6,488 bases of DNA from J013 sp038521775 (GCA_038521775.1 JBCBKN010000277.1:1-6488), one strand, 5' to 3'; shown: positions 1 to 6,260, counted from the first letter of the stretch. A program made the numbers and translations. Notes: generated by a model from the sequence alone, not told the origin.

Positions 1-60
1 CTGCATGATCTGCGCCCGCTGCGCCGCATGGCCATGCGGGCCGGCATGAACACCGCCTGA
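1..60 (+). CDS. C-terminal end of an unidentified protein (partial)
   Basis: The first frame stays open from the left edge and ends at a TGA at 58-60, giving a 19-residue tail (LHDLRPLRRMAMRAGMNTA). Nearly every codon ends in G or C, as in the real genes of the window. The basic, methionine-rich tail gives no family clue. A minus-strand frame is also open with good third-position GC here, so the strand is not certain. No intrinsic terminator with a T-run follows the stop, only a weak GC-rich inverted repeat (66-70 with 79-83). Confidence 0.45.
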   Translation: MHDLRPLRRMAMRAGMNTA

Positions 61-219
61 GCGCCGGGCGACAACGCGCGCCCCTGCGCCCGCCGGCACA
101 TGTGTGGGCTTGGCGACGCTCTCTGATCTGAGAGCCGCACCAGACCCGGACGGGCGCTTTTCTCGGTGGGCCGGACGCCCAGGTCCAAAGCCCCCACAGC
201 CAGGACCATCCGACCGGCT

Positions 220-261
220 GGCCCCCCGAAGCCCTCCGACGGCCCCCCGAAGCCCGCCGGG
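220..261. repeat. Two-copy 21-bp GC-rich tandem repeat
   Basis: The unit begins GGCCCCCCGAAGCCC at 220 and again at 241. The first 15 bases are identical and 18 of 21 positions agree over the whole unit. It is non-coding as far as I can see and lies just beyond the T-tract side of the nrdJ terminator. It is probably a slippage product in GC-rich DNA. Confidence 0.6.
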
Positions 262-269
262 GCCCATCC

Positions 270-299
270 AAAAAGAAAACGGCGCGGAGATCCGCGCCG
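270..299 (-). terminator. Rho-independent terminator of nrdJ
   Basis: Read on the minus strand, an 8-bp perfect stem (CGGCGCGG, loop ATCT, CCGCGCCG; plus coordinates 280-299) is followed directly by TTTTCTTTTT (270-279). A strong GC stem plus a U-rich tail is the classical intrinsic terminator. It lies about 110 bases past the nrdJ stop and in the correct orientation. On the plus strand no T-run follows the stem, so it should act mainly on nrdJ transcripts. Confidence 0.85.
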
Positions 300-409
300 A
301 GTGGTCAGCTTTCAGGCTCTTGTTATCCCTTCCTGCTCGATGGGCTTCAGTTTGGCCTGAATGCCGGCCTGCGGGACCCGAGGGAGGGACCCCGCAAGCC
401 TGGGGTGTC

Positions 410-3400
410 TCAGCTGCAGCCCGAGGTTGCGCCGCAGCTGTTGCATTTCAAGCAGGTGCCGTTGCGCACCAGGGTGAAGTTCCCGCATTCGCCGCAGGGA
501 TCGCCCTCATAGCCCTGCATGCGCGCCTGGGCCCGGCGGTCCATCACCGCAATCCCGGCATCGGCCACGGCCGAGGCCACAGCCTCCGACACACCCACGG
601 TTTCAACCGCATGGCCTGCGCCGCCGCCGCCCTGCAGCACCAGAAGCTCTGGCGGCAGACGCTTGCGCAGATAGCCCGTGGAGGACACCTGCCGGATGAT
701 CTCGCTGGTTTTTTCCAGCGTCGCCTCGGACGGGGTCGCGACATTCGGAACCGGGGCTTCGCCCTCATCGGCGCCGCCGCCCAGATCATCGATCGCCGCC
801 GGGGGTGCGACATGGGCAAGATCGGTGCGTTCCAGATAGGAGATCGCAAGCTCGCGGAAGATGTAATCCAGGATCGAGGTTGCGTTCTTGATCGAATCGT
901 TGCCCTGCACCAGGCCCGCGGGCTCGAACCGGGTGAAGGTGAACTGGTTGACGAAGCGTTCCAGCGGCACCCCGTATTGCAGGCCGATGGAAATCGCGAT
1001 GGCGAAATTGTTCATCATCGCCCGGAAGGCCGCGCCTTCCTTGTGCATGTCGATGAAAATCTCGCCCAGGCGCCCATCGCTGTACTCGCCCGTGCGCAGA
1101 TAGACCTTGTGCCCGCCAACCACCGATTTCTGGGTGTAGCCCTTGCGGCGCTGCGGCAGAACCTCGCGGCCGCGGGGCACTTCGCGGGCCACCTCGCGGA
1201 TGACGACCTTCTCGACGATCTTCTCGGCCACGATCTGGGCGCGGGCGGCCGGCGTTGCCTCGACCAGCGCGTCCTCGGCCTCCTCGTCATCCTCAACCAG
1301 CGCGGCGGCCAGCGGCTGCGAGAGTTTGGAGCCGTCGCGATAGAGCGCATTGGCCTTGCAGCCCAGCTTCCAGGAGAGCTCGTACGCCCCCAGGCATTCT
1401 TCGATGCTCGCCGTGTTGGGCATGTTGATGGTCTTGGAGATCGCACCCGAGATAAAGCTCTGCGCCGCCGCCATCATGCGGATATGCGCCTCGGCCGACA
1501 GGAAGCGGCGGCCCTTCTTGCCGCAGGGATTGGCGCAGTCGAAGACCGGCAGATGCGCAGGATCGAGCCCTGGCGCGCCCTCAATGGTCATCGCCCCGCA
1601 GATATGGTCGTTCGCGGCATCGATCTCGGCACGGGTGAAGCCCAAATGCCGCAGCAGATCGAAGCCCGGATTGGCAAGATCGGCCTCCGCCACCCCCAGC
1701 GTGTCGCGGCAGAACGCGGCACCCAGCGTCCAGGGGTTGAGCACGAAGCGGATGTCGAAGGCCGCGGCCAGTGCGCTTTCCACCGCGCCGATCTGGTCGG
1801 GTCCAAAACCGCGCTCGGCCAGGGTTTCGGCATTGATGCCCGGCGCGCCGTCCAACGTGCCATGGCCGACGATATAGCCCACAATGCCGCGCACCGCGGC
1901 CGCGTCATAGCCCAGCCTCTCCAACGCGGCGGGCACCGAGCGGTTGATGATCTTGAAATACCCGCCACCGGCGAGCTTTTTGAATTTGACCAGCGCGAAA
2001 TCGGGCTCGATCCCGGTCGTGTCGCAATCCATCACCAGACCGATGGTGCCGGTGGGCGCGATGACGCTGGCCTGGGCGTTGCGATAGCCATGCGCCGCGC
2101 CAAGCCGCACGGCCTCATCCCAGGCCGCCCGGGCCAGATCGACAAGCCGCGCATCCGGGCAGGCCTCGGCATCGAGTTTGACGGGAGGCGTACGCAGCCC
2201 CTCATAGCCCCCCGTCTTCCCCCACTCCGTGTCGCCCGCAGGCGCGTCGCAGCCGGCCGCGCGGGCATGGTTGCGCATGACCCGCAGCATCGCATCGGCG
2301 TTTTCCGCATAGCCCGGAAAGGCCCCCAGATCGGCCGCCATCTCGGCCGATGTGGCATAGGCCGTGCCGGTCATGATCGCGGTCAGCGCACCGCAAAGCG
2401 CGCGCCCCTCGGCGCTGTCATAGGAGAGCCCCAGCGTCATCAAGAGCCCGCCGATATTGGCATAGCCCAGGCCCAGCGTGCGATAGCGGTAGGAAAGCTC
2501 GGCAATGCGCGGGCTTGGAAACTGCGCCATCATCACCGAGATTTCCAGCGTCACCGTCCAGATGCGGGTCGCGTGGATATAGGCCTCGGCGTCAAAGCCA
2601 TCCGGGCCCAGAAAGGCCAGCAGGTTCATTGAGGCCAGGTTGCAGGCCGTGTCGTCGAGGAACATGTATTCCGAACAGGGGTTCGAGGCGCGGATCTCGC
2701 CCCCCGCCGGGCAGGTGTGCCAATCGTTGATCGTGTCGTGGAACTGCACGCCGGGGTCGGCACAGGCCCAGGCGGCATGGCCGATCCGGTCCCACAGATC
2801 GCGGGCCCGCACCGTCTTGGCGATTTTGCCATCGGTGCGGCGGATCAGATCCCAATCGGCATCGTCGCGCACCGCCTGCAGGAACGCGTCGGTGAGACGG
2901 ACGGAATTGTTGGAGTTCTGGCCCGAGACGGTCAGATAGGCCTCGCCATCCCAATCGGCATCCAGCACCGGGAATTCGATGCTCTCGATCCCCTGCTCGG
3001 CGTAATGCAGCACCCGCTTGATCACGTTTTCGGGGATCATCGCGCGCTTGGCGGCCCGGATCGCCGTCTTCAGACCCGGATTGGCGGCCGGATCGGTCGG
3101 GTTCGCGCCATCCCATGCCTTGATCGCTGCAAAGATCGCATTGAGATGCTTCTCATGTGCCTTCGAGCCGGCCACCAGCGAGGCGACCTTCTGCTCCTCG
3201 CGCATCTTCCAGTCGATGAAGGCCTCGATATCGGGATGGTCCATGTCGCAGATGACCATCTTGGCCGCCCGCCGTGTGGTGCCGCCCGATTTGATCGCGC
3301 CGGCCGCGCGGTCGCCGATCTTGAGGAAGCTCATCAGACCCGAGGAGCGCCCGCCCCCGGTCAGATGCTCGCCCTCGCCGCGCAGGTCCGAGAAATTGGT

Positions 3401-4096
3401 GCCGGTGCCCGAGCCGTATTTAAAGAGCCGCGCCTCGCGCACCCAGAGATCCATGATCCCGCCCTCATTGACGAGATCATCGGCCACCGACTGGATGAAG
3501 CAGGCATGCGGCTGCGGGTGTTCATAGGCCGAGCGCGAGGCGGTCAGCTTGCCGGACTTCCAGTCGACATAGAAATGCCCCTGGCCCGGCCCGTCGATCC
3601 CATAGGCCCAGAAAAGCCCGGTGTTGAACCATTGCGGCGAGTTGGGCGCACCCATCTGGGCGGCGAGCATGTGCCGCATCTCGTCATGATAGGCCGAGGC
3701 ATCGGCTTCGGAGGAGAAATAGCCGCCCTTCCAGCCCCAATAGGTCCAGGCCCCGGCCAGCCGGTCGAAGACCTGGCGCGCCGAGGTCTCGCCCACTGTC
3801 CGCTCGCCCTCGGGCAGTGCTGCCAGCGCCTCTTCATCGGGAACCGAGCGCCACAGAAACTCCGGCACGCCCTTTTCGCGCACCCGCTTCAGCCGCGCCG
3901 GAACCCCGGCCTTGCGGAAATACTTCTGGGCCAGAACGTCGGCTGCAACCTGGCTCCAGCTCTCCGGCACATCGAAGCTGTCCAGCGCAAACACGACCGA
4001 TCCATCGGGGTTGCGGATCTCCGATTGCGCTGAGCGAAAGGCGATGTCTGCATAGGCGCCATCGCGCTCTCTGGTGAATCTGCGTTCGATTCGCAT
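410..4096 (-). CDS. nrdJ: Class II (adenosylcobalamin-dependent) ribonucleoside-diphosphate reductase NrdJ
   Basis: The product reduces ribonucleotides to deoxyribonucleotides in the cytoplasm, using a thiyl radical generated from coenzyme B12, so it needs no oxygen and no NrdB subunit. It has 1228 residues, the usual length of the long alphaproteobacterial form. Recognisable parts are the N-terminal region (about 1-185), the catalytic barrel (about 195-900), an acidic then basic linker (about 930-985), a TSCPD-type domain (about 985-1080) and a cysteine-rich tail. The active-site motif NPCSE gives N472, C474 (radical cysteine) and E476. C199 (HACF) and C485 (TACNLASMNL) fit the redox pair, and the 11-residue gap between C474 and C485 matches the class II pattern. 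The loop APTGTIG at 680-686 is also typical. Tail cysteines 1201, 1204, 1215, 1218, 1221 and 1227 probably relay electrons to the active site or bind metal. The frame is open 60 codons further upstream, to 4276, but that start has no ribosome binding site. ATG at 4096 is preceded by GGGGA (4103-4107) and begins with the expected MRIERRF. No cobalamin riboswitch was recognised upstream. Confidence 0.97.
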   Translation of the reverse strand: MRIERRFTRERDGAYADIAFRSAQSEIRNPDGSVVFALDSFDVPESWSQVAADVLAQKYFRKAGVPARLKRVREKGVPEFLWRSVPDEEALAALPEGERTVGETSARQVFDRLAGAWTYWGWKGGYFSSEADASAYHDEMRHMLAAQMGAPNSPQWFNTGLFWAYGIDGPGQGHFYVDWKSGKLTASRSAYEHPQPHACFIQSVADDLVNEGGIMDLWVREARLFKYGSGTGTNFSDLRGEGEHLTGGGRSSGLMSFLKIGDRAAGAIKSGGTTRRAAKMVICDMDHPDIEAFIDWKMREEQKVASLVAGSKAHEKHLNAIFAAIKAWDGANPTDPAANPGLKTAIRAAKRAMIPENVIKRVLHYAEQGIESIEFPVLDADWDGEAYLTVSGQNSNNSVRLTDAFLQAVRDDADWDLIRRTDGKIAKTVRARDLWDRIGHAAWACADPGVQFHDTINDWHTCPAGGEIRASNPCSEYMFLDDTACNLASMNLLAFLGPDGFDAEAYIHATRIWTVTLEISVMMAQFPSPRIAELSYRYRTLGLGYANIGGLLMTLGLSYDSAEGRALCGALTAIMTGTAYATSAEMAADLGAFPGYAENADAMLRVMRNHARAAGCDAPAGDTEWGKTGGYEGLRTPPVKLDAEACPDARLVDLARAAWDEAVRLGAAHGYRNAQASVIAPTGTIGLVMDCDTTGIEPDFALVKFKKLAGGGYFKIINRSVPAALERLGYDAAAVRGIVGYIVGHGTLDGAPGINAETLAERGFGPDQIGAVESALAAAFDIRFVLNPWTLGAAFCRDTLGVAEADLANPGFDLLRHLGFTRAEIDAANDHICGAMTIEGAPGLDPAHLPVFDCANPCGKKGRRFLSAEAHIRMMAAAQSFISGAISKTINMPNTASIEECLGAYELSWKLGCKANALYRDGSKLSQPLAAALVEDDEEAEDALVEATPAARAQIVAEKIVEKVVIREVAREVPRGREVLPQRRKGYTQKSVVGGHKVYLRTGEYSDGRLGEIFIDMHKEGAAFRAMMNNFAIAISIGLQYGVPLERFVNQFTFTRFEPAGLVQGNDSIKNATSILDYIFRELAISYLERTDLAHVAPPAAIDDLGGGADEGEAPVPNVATPSEATLEKTSEIIRQVSSTGYLRKRLPPELLVLQGGGGAGHAVETVGVSEAVASAVADAGIAVMDRRAQARMQGYEGDPCGECGNFTLVRNGTCLKCNSCGATSGCS

Positions 4097-4388
4097 TCTC
4101 TGTCCCCATATCTTCCCAGCTTGCCCCCGGGAAGGGACAAGAGGCTGCCGTGCCGCCGAGGCACCGACATTTTGTTTGATCCGGCTTTGCGCCCCCTCGA
4201 TTGCGGTCAATCCGCAACCGGTAGTGGGTGGCGCGCCGTGGACCACAACATTTCCTCGCGACGCGGCATTCGTCAATGATGAAATTCATCGATCTGCCAT
4301 ATTTTGTGTTTGACAGAGCGTCCACCACCACAGCTGGGAGGACGAACAGGGAACCTGGTAAGAAACCGTTAATCCTCTCACATCCCGC

Positions 4389-4424
4389 GCGGTCGTATGC
4401 GGCAGGCCGATGCGGTCGTTTGCG
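4389..4424. repeat. 13-bp direct repeat in the Rieske gene upstream region
   Basis: GCGGTCGTATGCG (4389-4401) recurs as GCGGTCGTTTGCG (4412-4424) with one mismatch. The spacing is 23 bases start to start, about two turns of the helix. The second copy runs into the inverted repeat at 4421-4440. The arrangement suggests a multi-site regulator-binding region, but no protein can be named from it. Confidence 0.55.
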
Positions 4425-4440
4425 ACATGCAGATGTCGCA
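4421..4440. promoter_or_regulatory. Perfect 8-4-8 inverted repeat, probable operator
   Basis: TGCGACAT, a GCAG spacer and ATGTCGCA form a perfect dyad of 20 bp, lying 58 bases before the start codon of the Rieske gene. Size and symmetry fit the binding site of a dimeric helix-turn-helix repressor or activator. No regulator gene lies in this window, so the cognate protein is unknown. A hairpin acting in the mRNA leader is the alternative reading. Confidence 0.55.
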
Positions 4441-4449
4441 TGGGGTGAT

Positions 4450-4483
4450 GCGCCCAGCCGCGCTTCGCCCGAAGGCTGGGCGC
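4450..4483 (+). promoter_or_regulatory. 10-bp stem-loop in the 5' leader of the Rieske gene
   Basis: GCGCCCAGCC (4450-4459) pairs perfectly with GGCTGGGCGC (4474-4483) around a 14-base loop. The loop itself can add a TTC/GAA pair stacked on the stem. The Shine-Dalgarno AAGGGAG (4485-4491) begins two bases after the stem. An alternative partial pairing of CTTCGCCC (4463-4470) with GGGCG..AAG (4478-4487) would reach into the Shine-Dalgarno. No T-run follows, so it is not an intrinsic terminator. A role in translation or mRNA stability is inference. Confidence 0.5.
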
Positions 4484-4498
4484 GAAGGGAGACCCGCC

Positions 4499-5653
4499 AT
4501 GCCTGATGGAAACGATCTGACCCGAGCGTTGGGCGATGTGATGCGCCCGGTGGGCGAGGCGCGGGGCCTGCCCAACGCGCTCTACACCGATCCGGCCGCG
4601 GAGGCGGTGGAGCGTCAGCGCGTGTTCCTGGGCGGGTGGTCCTGCATCGGCTTTGCGCATGAGGTGCCCCAGCCCGGCGATGCTGTGCCGATCGACCATC
4701 TGGGAACGCCGCTTTTGATGCTGCGCGACCGCGACGGGCAGCTGCGGGTCTTTGAAAATGTCTGCCGGCACCGGGGCATGATCCTGGTCGAGACGGCCCG
4801 GAATTTTCCCGGCGTGATCCGCTGCCCCTATCATTCCTGGTGCTATGCGCTGGATGGGTCGCTGCGCGCCACGCCGCATGTGGGGGGGCCGGGGGTCAAC
4901 CATCATGCCTCGGTCGATCGCAGCCGCACCGGGCTGACCGAGCTGCGCAGCGGCGTCTTTCTGGGGGCGGTGTTTGTGACATTCTCCGCCCATGCGCCGG
5001 AGTTTGAGGACTGGATCGCGCCGCTGACCGAACGCTGGAGCGATTTTGCGGACCGTCCGGTTTTCCATGGCGGGGCGGAGGCGAGCTTTGCCCTGGAGCT
5101 CTCGGCCAACTGGAAACTGGCGGTGGAGAATTATTGCGAGAGCTATCACCTGCCCTGGGTGCATCCCTCGCTCAACACCTACTCAAAGCTCGAAGATCAC
5201 TATCATATCGAGATGCCCCGCTGCTTTTCGGGCCAGGGCACCACGGTCTACGCCCCCGATCTGGGCGAAACCGCTTTCCCCGATTTCCCCAATTTGCCAT
5301 CACGCTGGGCACGCGCGGCGGAGTACATCGCGCTCTATCCCAATGTGCTCTTCGGCGTGCATCGCGACCACACCTTCGCGATCCGGCTGGAACCTCTGGG
5401 CCAGGGGCGAACGCGCGAGCATGTCGAGATCTTCTACAGCACGCCCGAGGCCGCAACAGGCGCGGCCTTCGCCGCCAGCCGGCAGGCCAACACCACCCTT
5501 TGGAAACAGGTGTTCAAGGAGGACATCTTCGTCGTCGAGGGCATGCAGCGCGGGCGTTCGGCACCGGGCTTCGATGGCGGGCGGTTCTCGGCGGTGATGG
5601 ACAGCCCCACCCATTGTTTTCATGACTGGGTGGCCGACCGGTTGGCACGCTGA
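4499..5653 (+). CDS. Rieske non-heme iron oxygenase, large (alpha) subunit
   Basis: This is a ring-hydroxylating-dioxygenase-type enzyme that uses electrons, O2, a Rieske [2Fe-2S] cluster and a mononuclear iron to hydroxylate or demethylate a small molecule in the cytoplasm. Of its 384 residues, about 45-150 form the Rieske domain, with ligands C89-x-H91 and C109-x2-H112 (CRHRG, CPYHSW). The catalytic domain has the motif ENYCESYHLPWVHP, giving iron ligands H217 and H222, probably completed by D342 in KEDIFVVE. The usual bridging Asp is replaced by Glu214 (E-x2-H-x4-H), as in carnitine-type (CntA) oxygenases. The length and the tail QRGRSAPGFDGGRFS are family-like and the gene appears intact. 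ATG 4499 was chosen because AAGGGAG lies 7 bases upstream and the homologous region begins after it. The frame is open back to 4397 without a better start. No reductase, ferredoxin or beta subunit is adjacent. The substrate is unknown: quaternary amines (carnitine, betaines) or aromatic acids are possible. The leader carries a dyad and a hairpin, suggesting regulated expression. Confidence 0.93.
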   Translation: MPDGNDLTRALGDVMRPVGEARGLPNALYTDPAAEAVERQRVFLGGWSCIGFAHEVPQPGDAVPIDHLGTPLLMLRDRDGQLRVFENVCRHRGMILVETARNFPGVIRCPYHSWCYALDGSLRATPHVGGPGVNHHASVDRSRTGLTELRSGVFLGAVFVTFSAHAPEFEDWIAPLTERWSDFADRPVFHGGAEASFALELSANWKLAVENYCESYHLPWVHPSLNTYSKLEDHYHIEMPRCFSGQGTTVYAPDLGETAFPDFPNLPSRWARAAEYIALYPNVLFGVHRDHTFAIRLEPLGQGRTREHVEIFYSTPEAATGAAFAASRQANTTLWKQVFKEDIFVVEGMQRGRSAPGFDGGRFSAVMDSPTHCFHDWVADRLAR

Positions 5654-5913
5654 TGCCGTCCGCTGCCCCCGCAACAGCGGCTGGGTCGCCATCACACGCA
5701 GCGCCAATGGCATGGTGGCAGATCGAGGCGGCGCTGAGCGATGCGGGATGCGCCGAGCGTGCGCGCCTCTACGCCCAGGCCGCCGACCTGGCCGAGGACC
5801 CGGGTCAGCGGCGCTTTCTGCTCACCCATGCCTGGGTTCACGCGCTGAGCGCGGGCGACGCCGGGCAGGTGTCTGAGTTGGAGGATGCCCTGCACGCCTT
5901 GGGCGGGCTCTGA
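5653..5913 (+). CDS. Small helical protein of unknown function, translationally coupled to the Rieske oxygenase
   Basis: The start codon overlaps the oxygenase stop as TGATG, a common sign of translational coupling and one operon. The 86 residues begin with an Ala/Pro/Ser-rich segment (1-18), followed by what looks like four short helices: about 20-32, 34-48, 50-66 and 69-83. The pattern AERARLYAQAADLAEDPGQR resembles TPR-like helical hairpins, but no defined family is recognised. There is no signal peptide or membrane segment. It contains one cysteine (C33) and two adjacent tryptophans (W21, W22). Codons from residue 19 on are strongly G/C-ending, while the first 18 are less so. A start at ATG 5707 (residue 19) is therefore possible, but it has no Shine-Dalgarno. 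A helper or assembly role for the oxygenase is only inferred from position. Confidence 0.7.
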   Translation: MPSAAPATAAGSPSHAAPMAWWQIEAALSDAGCAERARLYAQAADLAEDPGQRRFLLTHAWVHALSAGDAGQVSELEDALHALGGL

Positions 5914-6050
5914 CGGGCGCGGCCGCGCCTCCTCCCCCGGTTCGCTCAAATTCGTTGAAAAAGTGATTTCGCGCATAGCGCGAGGCGATGCTGCCGTGCA
6001 ACTCTCCACCGGCCGGGTGGGGGCGATATGTCCGGTTGCGCGAGGGGTTT
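5914..6050. other. Intergenic region with two GC-rich dyads
   Basis: A perfect 14-bp palindrome GGCGCGGCCGCGCC (5916-5929) lies two bases past the stop of the 86-aa gene. It is followed by a C-rich rather than T-rich stretch, so it may be an inefficient terminator. A second dyad, TCGCGC-ATA-GCGCGA (5969-5983), is followed on the minus strand by an AT-rich segment with a T5 run (5958-5962). A TTGAAA at 5955-5960 could be a -35 element for the next gene, but no convincing -10 is placed after it. Confidence 0.5.
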
Positions 6051-6260
6051 ATGCCAAGCTGTTCACGAAACGAGGCCGAAGATGCGGCGTCCAGCCGTCA
6101 GGTGCAGTTCCTGGTCGCACATACCGTCGAAATTCTGGTGATCGGTCTGACCCTGGCCTTGCTGGGGACGATGATCACGCCATTGGTCCACACGTTCGGG
6201 CTGATCGCGCTGGTCCTCGCGGTTGCCCTGGTCGTCGCCCGGCTTCGATCGCGGGCCTGA
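6051..6260 (+). CDS. Small two-helix membrane protein of unknown function
   Basis: The 69-residue product has a polar N-terminus (1-18) and two hydrophobic stretches, about 20-43 and 47-64, joined by a short MITPLVHT turn, then a basic end (RLRSRA). This predicts an inner-membrane hairpin with the basic tail in the cytoplasm. ATG 6051 follows GAGGGG (6042-6047), a fair Shine-Dalgarno with short spacing. The frame remains open to an ATG at 5988, which would give 90 residues with a poorly conserved-looking N-terminus. Codon use through the hydrophobic part is typical of the window. No family is recognised. It is probably transcribed separately from the Rieske operon, 137 bases away. Confidence 0.55.
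   Translation: MPSCSRNEAEDAASSRQVQFLVAHTVEILVIGLTLALLGTMITPLVHTFGLIALVLAVALVVARLRSRA

Larger units (their letters stand above)
61..409. other. Intergenic region between the left partial gene and nrdJ
   Basis: This stretch separates a probable plus-strand gene end from the 3' end of nrdJ, so both flanking genes would converge on it. It contains a small inverted repeat CTCTC/GAGAG (119-123 with 130-134), a GC-rich 21-bp tandem repeat (220-261), the nrdJ terminator (270-299), and an imperfect GCGGG/CCCGC stem-loop just past the nrdJ stop (about 371-397). Open frames here are short and compositionally biased, rich in proline, arginine and glycine. The only one I would flag is a 44-codon minus frame overlapping the nrdJ end, reported among the findings. 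No RNA gene was recognised. Confidence 0.6.
4097..4498. promoter_or_regulatory. Divergent intergenic region between nrdJ and the Rieske oxygenase gene
   Basis: Both flanking genes start outward from this 402-bp stretch, so it must hold at least two promoters. Near the nrdJ side (4199-4217) are two mutually exclusive small inverted repeats, GATTG/CAATC and TTGCGG/CCGCAA. The middle (about 4261-4315) is the AT-richest part and the likely site of the nrdJ promoter. One candidate on the minus strand is TGGACG (4319-4324), a 17-base spacer and TATGGC (4296-4301), but it is weak. A TTGACA at 4310-4315 on the plus strand has no matching -10 element. The Rieske side contains the 4389-4440 repeat cluster and the 4450-4483 hairpin. 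Open frames crossing the region lack ribosome binding sites and look like extensions or shadows. Confidence 0.6.

Noticed and set aside
119..134. CTCTC/GAGAG inverted repeat as a terminator of the left partial gene
   Set aside because: It has only five base pairs with a T-T mismatch inside and is followed by a GC-rich stretch rather than a T-run.
104..2632. A very long plus-strand open frame (842 codons) opposite nrdJ
   Set aside because: It lies entirely antisense to the conserved nrdJ sequence, has low-complexity His/Arg/Gly/Ala-rich content and no family motif. It is the usual shadow frame created by G/C-ending codons on the other strand.
2717..4033. A 438-codon plus-strand open frame opposite the N-terminal half of nrdJ
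   Set aside because: It has the same origin as the other antisense frame: no ribosome binding site, no recognisable domain, and full overlap with a certain gene.
4097..4276. A 60-residue N-terminal extension of NrdJ
   Set aside because: The frame is open, but the upstream ATG lacks a Shine-Dalgarno and the extension is unlike the family. ATG 4096 has GGGGA at proper spacing and begins with the expected MRIERRF.
4310..4315. Consensus TTGACA as a -35 element for the Rieske gene
   Set aside because: No -10-like hexamer occurs 16-18 bases downstream (the sequence there is CAGCTGGGAGG), and it is almost 190 bases from the start codon.
4286..5164. A 292-codon minus-strand open frame across the Rieske gene start
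   Set aside because: It is antisense to the Rieske domain coding sequence and rich in His, Arg and Pro, with no family resemblance. It is a shadow frame.
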